Source of the DNA: OLB11 sp041392835
GTDB taxonomy: Bacteria > Bacteroidota > Bacteroidia > Chitinophagales > Chitinophagaceae
Length of the DNA stretch: 64,000 nucleotides
Assembly: GCA_041392835.1 (NCBI GenBank)
Contig: JAWKLF010000002.1
Span: 124,001 to 188,000, forward strand
Direction: 5' to 3'
The stretch's first letter is position 1; the number at the start of each line of letters is the position of its first letter. This document shows positions 36,848 through 46,060 of the stretch, piece by piece. The position numbers and the translations under genes were made by a program. The notes below the pieces were generated by a model. The model saw only the letters and a program-made list of their open reading frames with translations. It was not told the DNA's origin and searched no databases.

Positions 36848-39684
36848 TTATTTTACACTATGGTTACAGCTTGGCGAAGGCTGGGTATGACTAAAATAGA
36901 TTTTATTTGGATTGAATGTACAAACTTCAATACTTTCCATTCCAAATTGAGGGTTGTTATTTGTATAAATGCTAATGTTTCGTACAAACCATTGAGAACT
37001 AGTAATATCATAAAAAAATAACTTATAAAAAATAGTATTGGTTATACCTGGCAATTCAACATTACCAGGTTCCAATGTTACCAAGTCACTCTCCCAAACT
37101 CCTCTACCATGGGTTGAACACATTAATTTACCAGAACAGTAATCTATTTCTAATTCTACTGGTGGTACTGAAGGAAAATCTCTTTGTACATTAAATTCAT
37201 CTATTACTCCATTATTAAAACAGAACCAAAAAGAATTTTTAGGATTGCTTTCGTCAAAATGTAAGCAAAAAATACCTAAGTCTGTTGCCGCATATACCAC
37301 ACCCTTAGTACCTTTTTGATATACTAAATCAATAATTGGCAAACCTACTGGCAAACCATTTGAAATATCGTCCCATGTAAAGCCTGCATCACTTGTGTAC
37401 CAAACCCTATTACTCGCCTGGCTTGCTTGTGTTTGTATTAAATCTCCAGCACCCAACCAGGCTCTTTTGGGATTGTCTGGGTCGGTAGTAATAGCAGTTA
37501 GTGTGTAGTTTTTAAAATCATTGTGAGTACGGTCGTTCCATTTTTTATTATAGCTATTTGAGTTATTTTCATCATAATAAAAAACATGCGATTGTTCTAT
37601 CTTGTCTTTGTAAGCAATAATACTTTGCCAACACGCATCATTGGGGTTTGCATTGAAATAGCCTTTTCGAAAAACGACCCATTTGTATTCTGTATTTTTG
37701 CTACTCGCTGCAAAATCCATAATGGTTTTGCCGGTTTCTAATACACCACAGCCTGTAGGTTGAATAAAATCATAAGCAGGCAAATCATTTGATTGGCTGA
37801 TCAATAATGGGGTACTTCTGTTTGTCCATACAGGAGGGTTTAGATTTAAAGGATTATTAATGTCTTTCAAATTATTGTGTGCCATTACTCTAATATTATT
37901 GGGGAAAGCAGCACGCGGGCTACGAACACTAATTTCACCAGGTTGAAGTGAAGATTGCCAATTTATTAAATTGGTAGATTCCAAAATAGCTGTCCATTCT
38001 TGGGTATATCCTTTATTTAAATTCACTTCATCAAAATAAGTTTCATATTCATCTGATATTCCTTTTGGCAAATTCCAAGCCCCATTGGAATATGTATATA
38101 ACCCATCGTGAACGGCTCCTGTAAGAATTTTTTTTCCTGTTTTTGAAACTCCCATTCCCCAAAATGGCGTTATGTTTAATCCATATCCGTTAATGTTTGA
38201 GGTCGCATTACTATTATCAGGTAATGTTCCTGATGCTTTTTTACTAATACCTCCATCTGTTCCAAAAAACACAATATCATTTATACCGTTTGGTGCATTA
38301 TCAGATGCAAATAAATGAATTGTTCTTATGTCGCCATGCGTTGGATTACCCCAATATTGTCCTATAGAGATTGGTGTTACTCCTCCATCATTTGAAAAAT
38401 AAGGAAGGGTATGACAAAATGATTTATTTGGATTGATGTATTAGCCTCAATACTTTCCATTCCAAATTGAGGGTCGTTATTTGTATTAATGCTACTGTTT
38501 CGTACAGACCATTGAGAGTCGCAAAAATCGTAATAAAAAATTTTATACTTAATAATATTAGAAAGATTAGAAGAGATAGCGGCAATGACATACAAACTGT
38601 TATCGTTCAACGGAGACACATCCATAGAATATCTTTTTCCAATAGCTCCAACAGGTATATCCCAAGGCAAATTTGGGGTTAAATTAGTCCATACATCCAT
38701 ATTATTTACTATCTCGTGCTTCCATAGTTCTGAAGGTTGAAAATGAATCGTTTCCCAAAAACTGCTAATATAATAGGTATTAGGGTTAGCTTTATTAAAT
38801 TTTAGCTTATGAAGGTTAGCACCATTCATTCCACTAGGTGTAATGTTTTCCCATATACCATTTTTTTTCCTATATAAACTATTTCCAGAAACAATGTATA
38901 AAATATTTGTGTTGGGTGCAAAATGGATTTCGTGGATTTCAGCATTCGGATTCAAACTATTTGCTGACAAGAAATTGTCAAAGGATACATCTTTTGTCCA
39001 ATTAGTACCCAAATCGCTACTTGTATATAAACCAGAACCATACTGTACACCATCGGCCCAGGTAAACTTATTTCCTTTTTGAATATAACTAGATGCTACA
39101 ATGTTTTGAGTATTTAATGGATTTACATCAAATACAGTATTAGACAACCCTTGTACAAATTCAGTATTATCTGATATATTTCTCCAATGAGCTGTAGCAT
39201 TTTCGCGTAAAAACAATCCCCCAAGTGTCGAAACTATAATTTTATTTTCATTGTTTGGATCAGCCCATATTCCTAATACGACTCCTAAGGCTTGCATACC
39301 TTGAATATCTTCAAAAGGACCAAGACATTTCCAATTTCCTCTGAAAGGAATATTCGTATTTAAGTTACTGTTACATAGATTTTGTCTATCGAACAAAAAA
39401 CTTTGCGCTCTTTTTTTATATTCCTGAAAAATGTTTTCATTGGGCTCAGGATTGCTACATGTTCTAGCTTCCCAAAAAGCAGACCATTCCTCCAATTTTT
39501 CATGTTGACCTTCTTCAAAACCTGTAGGTATGGGAGGGGGTTCTAAAGAGTCAATATATTGTTTTAGAGTAGCTTTTACTTTGGGAAAAGTATTACTGGG
39601 TTGACCAGTGATAGTAATTGAGCTAATTTGTGCACTTATTACAAATGGGATTAGCAAGGGCAATAAAATAAGGATTTTTTTCAT
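36848..39684 (-). pseudogene. Family B secreted propeller protein, frameshifted and truncated (B1)
   Basis: The first 415 residues (from 39684, signal peptide MKKILILLPLLIPFVISAQ) run in one frame. A single missing T near 38437 shifts to the frame that continues through SNDGGVTP and FFGTDGG to a stop at 36848. Propeller turns and a closing YCSGKLMCSTHGRGVWESDL match B2. After GNVELPGITNTI the frame runs into a copy of its own earlier segment (36888-37022 resembles 38408-38548) and stops, so the beta-helix, helical part and T9SS tail of B2 are all missing. About 945 residues would remain even if the frame were restored. Confidence 0.75.
36888..37022 (-). repeat. Internal duplicate of 38408-38548 at the truncated end of B1
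   Basis: About 135 bases, roughly 80% identical by eye to 38408-38548. Both encode a version of SQW(S/F)VRN and NNxPQFGMESIE. The copy here is appended after the domain end, at the point where B2 continues into its beta-helix. Confidence 0.75.
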
Positions 39685-39688
39685 GAGA

Positions 39689-41356
39689 TTATATTTTTAT
39701 TAATTTTAAGGAAATATTTTGTTTGCCATTTAGCAATGATAAAAAATACATACCACTACTTATATTGGGTATGGAAAATTGAGTTTTGTTTTGAAACAGC
39801 ACTTTCTTGTATATGACATTACCACCTATACTTTGCATAACCATGATGACAGGTTCGTGCATATTGTAATTACCAAGATCTATGGTAATATTATCCGAAT
39901 AGGGATTTGGAAAAACACTTGCAGTAAACAGGCTACTAGTATCTCTGTTCACAGGATCTACGCTTTCTATGCTGATTAATTCCTCAAATGAAGCAGGACT
40001 AAAATCAACATCTCTCCCTTCGCAGCTATCAACAACAAACTTTGATGAGTGACAAAAGACTACTTTATCATGAAAAACCGACATCCCCGATAAAGGGGTG
40101 TTATCAGGTAGTAATTTCTGTTTTGGTCTTTTCTGTAATATTCTATTTCCGTTGGTATCTATTAGTGTTATAGCTATATCGTAATAGTTGGTATTATATG
40201 GGTTTATTACATAAAAATCTCCCAAAACCGAACGTGTTTCTGTAGCCAACACATACATTCCTTTCCAATACACGATTCTTGTCCTAAGATCTAAATCGTC
40301 ACCATTCATACAATATTGCCATCGAATATTACTGTTGGTATCTATTTGAACTACCCAGACACCTATAGCTCCACTTCCAACTAAACCAGGAGTGCAGGTT
40401 ACTGATTCATTATAGTTTAGTGTATGATAAGGAATCGTCAATACTCCATTTACATAAATAGGCTGGGTAAGATTGTTGGGGTAAATAATTGACACTCCAG
40501 ATCGCATTCTAGTCGTCCAAATAAAATTTCCATCTCCATCAATCTTTGCAATCCAATTGGATATGCCTAGCGTATCACTAGCCTTAACAAGAAAATTTCC
40601 ATCTGTATTTGTACAATCCCCATCCAAAGATGTAGTCATTCCAGTCAACATATAAGTATCATTTCCAGTAGCTGTGATATAAATATCAGCATCATTATGC
40701 GAGCCTCCAATAAGTTTGCTCCATTTATAATTTCCATATTTATCTAATCGACAAAGCATCCAATCTAAATGATAGCCCGGAATACCTTTATGTCCAGTAA
40801 AGTGGCCATCATTACCAAAAGTAGAGCCAATAAGCAATAAATCTCCATTGGGTGCTTTTGCCATGCTTTGCGCCACATCACCATCACTAGTGCCAATAGT
40901 TTTCTCCCAAAGCAAATTGCCGTTGTTATCTATTTGAAATAACCAAACATCTTCCAAACCCAATGGTTTGCTCACTTGCCCGCTGGCTACGGTTGTATCC
41001 AATAACCACCCTACATAATTAATATGCGCTAATACTGTTATGGTTCCATCATCATTTTCGATAGCATCATACCCAGTGTCAAATGCGCTAGAACCATAGC
41101 GCTTTGCCCAAATTATATTATAATTAGAATCTAATTTGACCACTGAAACATCACCAAATCCCCATGAAGGTGAAGAAAAAATTGCATTCTCGTGAAAACA
41201 AGTTCCAACAACAAGCAGATTTCCATCCAATAAGCTTAGTACCTTGTTCCCTCCAAATCCCAAATGGCATTTTATTCTTTCTATCTCATAGGTTGTGGTT
41301 GCAGCGCTGAATAAAAATTGGAATGAAGTTAATATAGTTAATAGAAAATATTTCAT
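39689..41356 (-). CDS. Family A secreted repeat protein, T9SS type A (copy A2)
   Basis: A 555-residue exported protein. The signal peptide ends at FLFSAATT. The body has repeated strands of the form WAKRYGSSAFDTGYDAI, WLFQIDNNGNLLWEKTIG and WSKLIGGSHNDADI, a propeller-like delta-60 type pattern of surface or secreted proteins. The last 75 residues are a T9SS type A tail (VFPNPYSDNI, GGNVIYKK, SSGMYFLSLLNG). It starts 3 bases after A1 and ends 4 bases before B1, suggesting one transcript. No enzymatic motif was found; a binding role is a guess. Confidence 0.8.
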   Translation of the reverse strand: MKYFLLTILTSFQFLFSAATTTYEIERIKCHLGFGGNKVLSLLDGNLLVVGTCFHENAIFSSPSWGFGDVSVVKLDSNYNIIWAKRYGSSAFDTGYDAIENDDGTITVLAHINYVGWLLDTTVASGQVSKPLGLEDVWLFQIDNNGNLLWEKTIGTSDGDVAQSMAKAPNGDLLLIGSTFGNDGHFTGHKGIPGYHLDWMLCRLDKYGNYKWSKLIGGSHNDADIYITATGNDTYMLTGMTTSLDGDCTNTDGNFLVKASDTLGISNWIAKIDGDGNFIWTTRMRSGVSIIYPNNLTQPIYVNGVLTIPYHTLNYNESVTCTPGLVGSGAIGVWVVQIDTNSNIRWQYCMNGDDLDLRTRIVYWKGMYVLATETRSVLGDFYVINPYNTNYYDIAITLIDTNGNRILQKRPKQKLLPDNTPLSGMSVFHDKVVFCHSSKFVVDSCEGRDVDFSPASFEELISIESVDPVNRDTSSLFTASVFPNPYSDNITIDLGNYNMHEPVIMVMQSIGGNVIYKKVLFQNKTQFSIPNISSGMYFLSLLNGKQNISLKLIKI

Positions 41357-41359
41357 AGT

Positions 41360-43021
41360 TTAATGGTGATTAATAATTATTTTTTTACTTGTTGTTTTAT
41401 TGTTGTTTATTATTTGTATTATGTATTGACCATCAGGTAAATTTGTAGTATCTAACTGATAGGTAGTAAGGTTATTTTGGGTATTTATGTGTGATACTAT
41501 TTTTCCGTTCATATCCAATAAATTTATTTTTCCTTTTGCAACTATATTTGATTGTAGTTTTACATCTATTGAGTTATTAGCAGGATTTGGATAAACTGTA
41601 AACTCTATATTGCTTTTTTCTATTTGTGAAATGCTTAAAGCTGTTTCAGTTGGTTCATAGAGTGAATAACCAGCACCTAAATTACCTATACTGCAATTGG
41701 TACCCCAGTTTCCAATAATTACATTGTTGTTTATTTTATTAATATTTATCGAATTAAAGGATTCTGTGTATTTGCCTCCATATCTCAGTTTATTCAAAAT
41801 CTCACCATTTAGAGTCAACTTCAAAAGCCACATGTCTTTATGTTGCAAAGTATCAACTGCAAAGCCAGTAAAAGCACTATCGCTATACAGTACTTTGGAA
41901 AGGACAAAAATATTTGAGTCTTTTAATATTGCAACTGGTTCAAAAGCTCCAGGACTTTTATAACATGGAATGCTATGATTATTAGCGCTAAATGCCCCAT
42001 AGCGTTTGCTATAAATTTTATTACCAACACTATCCATATTAATGATAAAAATAGATTCTGATGATGGACAAGGGTTTTTGTCATTCGTATCTAACATATC
42101 ACCAGTTTTTTGATTAGAGAAGCCAACAATATATGTAGTATTGTTTACACTATCTTGTATGAGGTTCATAGGCCCACTATATAGCCCATTTCCATTAACT
42201 GCCCCGCCATAACACTTTTGCCAAATTAAGTTTTGGTTACTATCTATACAGCTAACATACATTTTGCCATTAGGTGTTGGGCTAGTTGCTGTAAAGTAAC
42301 CTGCCTTTAAAGTAGAATTAGTAGAGGTACTTAATATAATTTGACTGAGATTATTAATGGCTATTAGAGGAATAATATCTTGGTCGCCGGGTGCATCAAT
42401 AATTTTAAGCCACTTTAAGTTAAGAGAAGTGTCAAACCTTGCTAAAAAACAATTGGTTGTAAACCCACCACCTTCGGGGTTGTTTATAAAATCAAATAAG
42501 TTACCACTTGTATAACCAGCTATGTAAATATTATTGTATTTGTCAATCTTTATATCTGAGTAATTTGAATAGCCACTAGCTCGCAAACAATTAGATTTAA
42601 TTATATTTCCATTAGTATCTAATTCTGCTAAAAATAAACTATTAGGTGCTTGTGATGTATCTATACCTGCAAAATCACCATCCTTGCTTTCGAGATTGCC
42701 AATTATTAATAGGTTATCGTTTGGTAAAGTAATTATTTTGGTAAAATGGTCTAAACGCATTGTATCTGCATCAAAACTTTTTCGCCAAATTAAATTATAG
42801 TCTTTATCGTACTTTATTAGATAAGGACTTTCTGGCACTAACCAATAATTATAATTGGCAACCATATAAAAATTACCATTATTTGTTTGTGTAAAATCGG
42901 TGTAAGCAAAATTATTAGTATCACATACTTTTTGGTTGAGCCAAAAAGTGTTTTGGGCAAAGCTCAATTGGCTACAAAAGAATGCTAGTACGAATGCTAT
43001 GGGTGTATATTGGAATTTCAT
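41360..43021 (-). CDS. Family A secreted repeat protein, T9SS type A (copy A1)
   Basis: A 553-residue exported protein with signal peptide MKFQYTPIAFVLAFFCSQLS and a cut near FAQ. It shares the A-family repeat (LIWRKSFDADT, LIWQKCYGGAVNGNG, KIYSKRYGA) and a C-terminal T9SS type A domain (VYPNPANNSIDV, DMNGKIV, LPDGQYIIQI). It is the first gene of the minus-strand cluster, preceded by a 430-base gap with palindromic elements. Protein similarity to A2 is moderate, so the duplication is not recent. Confidence 0.8.
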   Translation of the reverse strand: MKFQYTPIAFVLAFFCSQLSFAQNTFWLNQKVCDTNNFAYTDFTQTNNGNFYMVANYNYWLVPESPYLIKYDKDYNLIWRKSFDADTMRLDHFTKIITLPNDNLLIIGNLESKDGDFAGIDTSQAPNSLFLAELDTNGNIIKSNCLRASGYSNYSDIKIDKYNNIYIAGYTSGNLFDFINNPEGGGFTTNCFLARFDTSLNLKWLKIIDAPGDQDIIPLIAINNLSQIILSTSTNSTLKAGYFTATSPTPNGKMYVSCIDSNQNLIWQKCYGGAVNGNGLYSGPMNLIQDSVNNTTYIVGFSNQKTGDMLDTNDKNPCPSSESIFIINMDSVGNKIYSKRYGAFSANNHSIPCYKSPGAFEPVAILKDSNIFVLSKVLYSDSAFTGFAVDTLQHKDMWLLKLTLNGEILNKLRYGGKYTESFNSININKINNNVIIGNWGTNCSIGNLGAGYSLYEPTETALSISQIEKSNIEFTVYPNPANNSIDVKLQSNIVAKGKINLLDMNGKIVSHINTQNNLTTYQLDTTNLPDGQYIIQIINNNKTTSKKIIINHH

Positions 43022-43151
43022 ATGGCTACTTTTTTAGAAATTTATCAAGCTAGGCCAGTCTGTGAAACTCAATTTACTCTTTTTACTATCAACTCCATTT
43101 TCAAAAAACCTAATTCAACTAAAGCTTGAAAATACTTTACGTTAATTTTTA

Positions 43152-43202
43152 CCGATGTGATATATATAATCCCGATTAATTGGGAAACATCTATCCTATC
43201 GG
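43152..43202. repeat. Palindromic element 1 (CCGAT...ATCGG)
   Basis: Outer arms CCGATGTGATA (43152-43162) and TATCCTATCGG (43192-43202) pair with one mismatch and one wobble. An inner CCCGATTAATTGGG hairpin sits between them. It lies in the gap between A1 and the hydrolase gene. Confidence 0.5.
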
Positions 43203-43370
43203 CATATACCACTGTAAGATTTGGTCTACGACACAAATCACATTAGTATTCTATAAAATTAATAGTATTTTTTAGTAAAAACAAACTTTTTTAAGCCATT
43301 TTGACAATGCTAATGCTCATCTAATACCAATCTTAAATTGGTTTCAGACCAATTTTTAGAGTGGTTTATG

Positions 43371-43425
43371 CCGATATTGCTAATGTTCAGACCATTTTTT
43401 TGGTCTGTTGCAGTAGTATAATCGG
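43371..43425. repeat. Palindromic element 2 (CCGAT...ATCGG) with strong inner hairpin
   Basis: The outer CCGAT / ATCGG arms enclose CAGACCA (43388-43394) and TGGTCTG (43401-43407), a perfect 7-bp stem with a T6 loop. Similar in layout to element 1, about 170 bases away. A third small stem (ACCAAT / ATTGGT, 43326-43342) lies between them. No T run follows the hairpin on either strand in a useful place, so a terminator role is unlikely. Confidence 0.5.
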
Positions 43426-43450
43426 TATAATTTCAATTGATACCTTTTTA

Positions 43451-44296
43451 TCATAATCCCATTTCAGCAAGAAATAATTGCATATCCTGTAGAGCCATTA
43501 AAGTAGCTGTTGGCAAGCTGCCTAATGTCCAAGGATGCTTTCTATCAAATACATGATTGGTTTCGTAGGATTTCAATACTGCTTTCGGATTCCAGCTATG
43601 CAACAATTGAGCTGTACTAAAAGGAACGGCTTCATCGAGAGTACCATGTTGTATTAGATGTGGTTTAGAAAAATCCTTTAAGGCTTTTTGTATGTCATAC
43701 TCTTGCTGATGTGCCATATAATCTTCGTAGAGTTGATAATAAATAGGCATTTTTTGATGCGTCCTTTTATTGTGATAATAGAATACACCCTCCGCTTTCC
43801 ACTGTTCTATTCGCTTGGGGTTCCACTGTCCAAAAGGTGTGTTGGCATGAGCTACAGAAGCCCATGTAATAAGCGCATCTACTTCGTGCATTTGCGAGGC
43901 TACCAAGGTGGCTACACCACCTCCTTTGCTATGCCCTAAAAGAGCTATACGAATAGGCTTTGAATTTGTAAAAAGCTCATTTTTTATATGCCAGATAATT
44001 GTTTTCGTATCGGCTATTTCTTTTGAATAATTATTATTTCCGTAGGCTTCTAAATCTACAAATTCTTCTGGATGGCTTAGGGTAGTGCCATTGTGTGAGG
44101 TGTTGAACTTCACAAAGTGATACCCGCTTTGCTGAAAATGCTTTCCAATCAAATCGAATGAGCCCCAATCCTTAAACCCATTAAAACCATGAATATATAC
44201 TATGACTATATCTTTGACTTGCTGTGTTGCTTCAAAAACATCATACAATATAGCCCTATCATGTATGCCTTGTATAGAGCAATTTTTCTTTACCAC
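43451..44296 (-). CDS. Alpha/beta hydrolase
   Basis: A 281-residue cytosolic alpha/beta hydrolase. The oxyanion-side motif VYIHGFNGFKDWG comes first, then the nucleophile elbow GHSKGG near residue 128, an acid in HGTLDEAVPF and a catalytic histidine in ETNHVFDRKHPW. Substrate cannot be predicted; it may be an esterase or peptidase-like enzyme. Its 3' end has a duplicated fragment at 27390-27477. It follows the CotH gene on the same strand by 27 bases, so the two may be co-transcribed. Confidence 0.82.
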   Translation of the reverse strand: MVKKNCSIQGIHDRAILYDVFEATQQVKDIVIVYIHGFNGFKDWGSFDLIGKHFQQSGYHFVKFNTSHNGTTLSHPEEFVDLEAYGNNNYSKEIADTKTIIWHIKNELFTNSKPIRIALLGHSKGGGVATLVASQMHEVDALITWASVAHANTPFGQWNPKRIEQWKAEGVFYYHNKRTHQKMPIYYQLYEDYMAHQQEYDIQKALKDFSKPHLIQHGTLDEAVPFSTAQLLHSWNPKAVLKSYETNHVFDRKHPWTLGSLPTATLMALQDMQLFLAEMGL

Positions 44297-44323
44297 TGGC
44301 CTAAAGGTCTTTACGTTAATAAT

Positions 44324-45913
44324 TTACTCTACAACAATTTTTTGTACAAGTTGTTTACCATTTTGTTCTATTTGTATTATATACAAACCTTTAGAATAGG
44401 TACTTAGGTTCAATATTTCCGTATGATAAACTTTATCTTTTTTCAAAAGCACACGACCCGACAGATCCATTAAAGTATATTGAAAAACCAAGTTTGATGC
44501 TGATGATAGTGTTAGATGAGAATAAACTGGATTAGGGAAAATACGAAAATCGCTAGCTGCCAATTCGTTTTGAGTGGCTACAGGGTAGCTACAGCCTGTC
44601 CCAACCCATTGTGCATCTAACCAGTTCAAACGTCTTTTGATAAACTGTTTCATCGTATTTATTTCTTCGGTATAATTGACAGGCATAGGTGTAGGCTCAT
44701 TATTGAGTGGCACAGCCCAAATAGGCCATTGTGCAAAGTTTCTATTGATAGCCCCATTAGCATTCAACACCGTGCTGACAGAATCTATAAAGTTAAATAT
44801 GCTCGTTGTGTCTAATGATTTACCGGGATTTCTTTCGTAGTTATACGTGCATTTGAGCAAACGATAAAAGGCTGTATCTGTAGTCAATTTTTTCCACCAA
44901 AATGGTGCTAACTGGCCAAGACTAGAACAAGAAGCACCTATATTATATACATAACCCGTATCTGTACTTACCGAACAATCACTTGTATTATACCAAGCTT
45001 TGTCAAAACCCCAAAGTGGCCCTGGTCGCATTTTTTTGAGTTTGTCTTTATATAAAAAAGTATTTGTTCTATATGCATCGTAGTTTTTACTTATTTCTTG
45101 AATAAGCATAAAGTCCAAAAAACTATTTTCGGCACCAAATCTTCGCCAACCAGAAGTTGTATCTTGAAAATTGGAACCATTTAATACTATTTCAAAACTG
45201 TCTACATAGGTTTTTATATAATTTTTTTGTGCTGGTGTTATAACGCTGGCATCTGGTGTGTCATATTGAAAATCTATTTTTTGAGTACTTGCGGCATAAG
45301 GTGGATTATATTGACTTTGCCAGTCAGGAGTACCGTCGTCTATTTTAAAAATATAGCCACCAGTAATTTGATCGCCTGAATTATCGATAGGTCTAAGATT
45401 AGCCATATCCACACGTCCAGTATCTTGTTTTATTTTTTCTCCAAAAAGATAAATACCTTGATAGGCATTATTGAGGAAAACTTCGCAAGGTTTAAACCGA
45501 GGAGCATACCTGCCCATTTTTCTATGCAATTCAAAAGCCAGCATGGTTCTTAAGAATGAGCGGTCGTTGTATGAAGAAAGTAGTATCCAATCATTTTCGG
45601 GTGGCATGCCCATAAGCGATACATTAAGATTGACATTGGGGGCACTCCAGGTTTCAACACTATAAGAAGGTTTCACAACCGTGGAAGAGCCTTTGATTTT
45701 AACCCCTATCATGCTTGAAAAAGTAGCAGGGTCATTTTCATTATTGACACCCGATACATTGTCTATGATTGCGATATTAGCTTGCTGCTGTATGTCATTG
45801 ATAGTTCCTGTAGTACTTATTTTTACTATGGGTAAATTGGTAGTAATTTGAGCTTTAAGATTCAAAGGCATAATAAAAGCAAAGGCGATTAAAAATCTCA
45901 TTGTTATATTCAT
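44324..45913 (-). CDS. CotH-family secreted protein with T9SS type A sorting domain
   Basis: A 529-residue exported protein. The signal ends near LNLKAQ. The CotH kinase-like domain (about 25-420) includes NDWILLSSYNDRSFLRTML, EVFLNNAYQGIYLFGEKIK and GPLWGFDKAWYN. In many homologues the last motif reads WDFD, so the first acidic residue is replaced by Gly here. CotH proteins of spore-formers are atypical protein kinases; in Bacteroidota the substrate is unknown. The C-terminus is a T9SS type A tail (IFPNPVYSHL, DLSGRVL, YSKGLYIIQIE). It is divergent from a second, larger CotH gene with 147 bases between. Confidence 0.83.
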   Translation of the reverse strand: MNITMRFLIAFAFIMPLNLKAQITTNLPIVKISTTGTINDIQQQANIAIIDNVSGVNNENDPATFSSMIGVKIKGSSTVVKPSYSVETWSAPNVNLNVSLMGMPPENDWILLSSYNDRSFLRTMLAFELHRKMGRYAPRFKPCEVFLNNAYQGIYLFGEKIKQDTGRVDMANLRPIDNSGDQITGGYIFKIDDGTPDWQSQYNPPYAASTQKIDFQYDTPDASVITPAQKNYIKTYVDSFEIVLNGSNFQDTTSGWRRFGAENSFLDFMLIQEISKNYDAYRTNTFLYKDKLKKMRPGPLWGFDKAWYNTSDCSVSTDTGYVYNIGASCSSLGQLAPFWWKKLTTDTAFYRLLKCTYNYERNPGKSLDTTSIFNFIDSVSTVLNANGAINRNFAQWPIWAVPLNNEPTPMPVNYTEEINTMKQFIKRRLNWLDAQWVGTGCSYPVATQNELAASDFRIFPNPVYSHLTLSSASNLVFQYTLMDLSGRVLLKKDKVYHTEILNLSTYSKGLYIIQIEQNGKQLVQKIVVE

Positions 45914-46060
45914 ATTTATTATAATGTTAATTTTTACCTTGCAATTTAATATGTTAGTAGCTAAAAAAACGATTTTTTTAGACTAAAACGATAAATCTTA
46001 CACTTAGTTTGTTAACTTTAAGCTCGTATTTTACGTCTTTATCTTATAATAATTCAGCAG

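Noticed and set aside
43388..43407. CAGACCA hairpin as a terminator for the hydrolase gene
   Set aside because: On that strand the hairpin is not followed by a T run.
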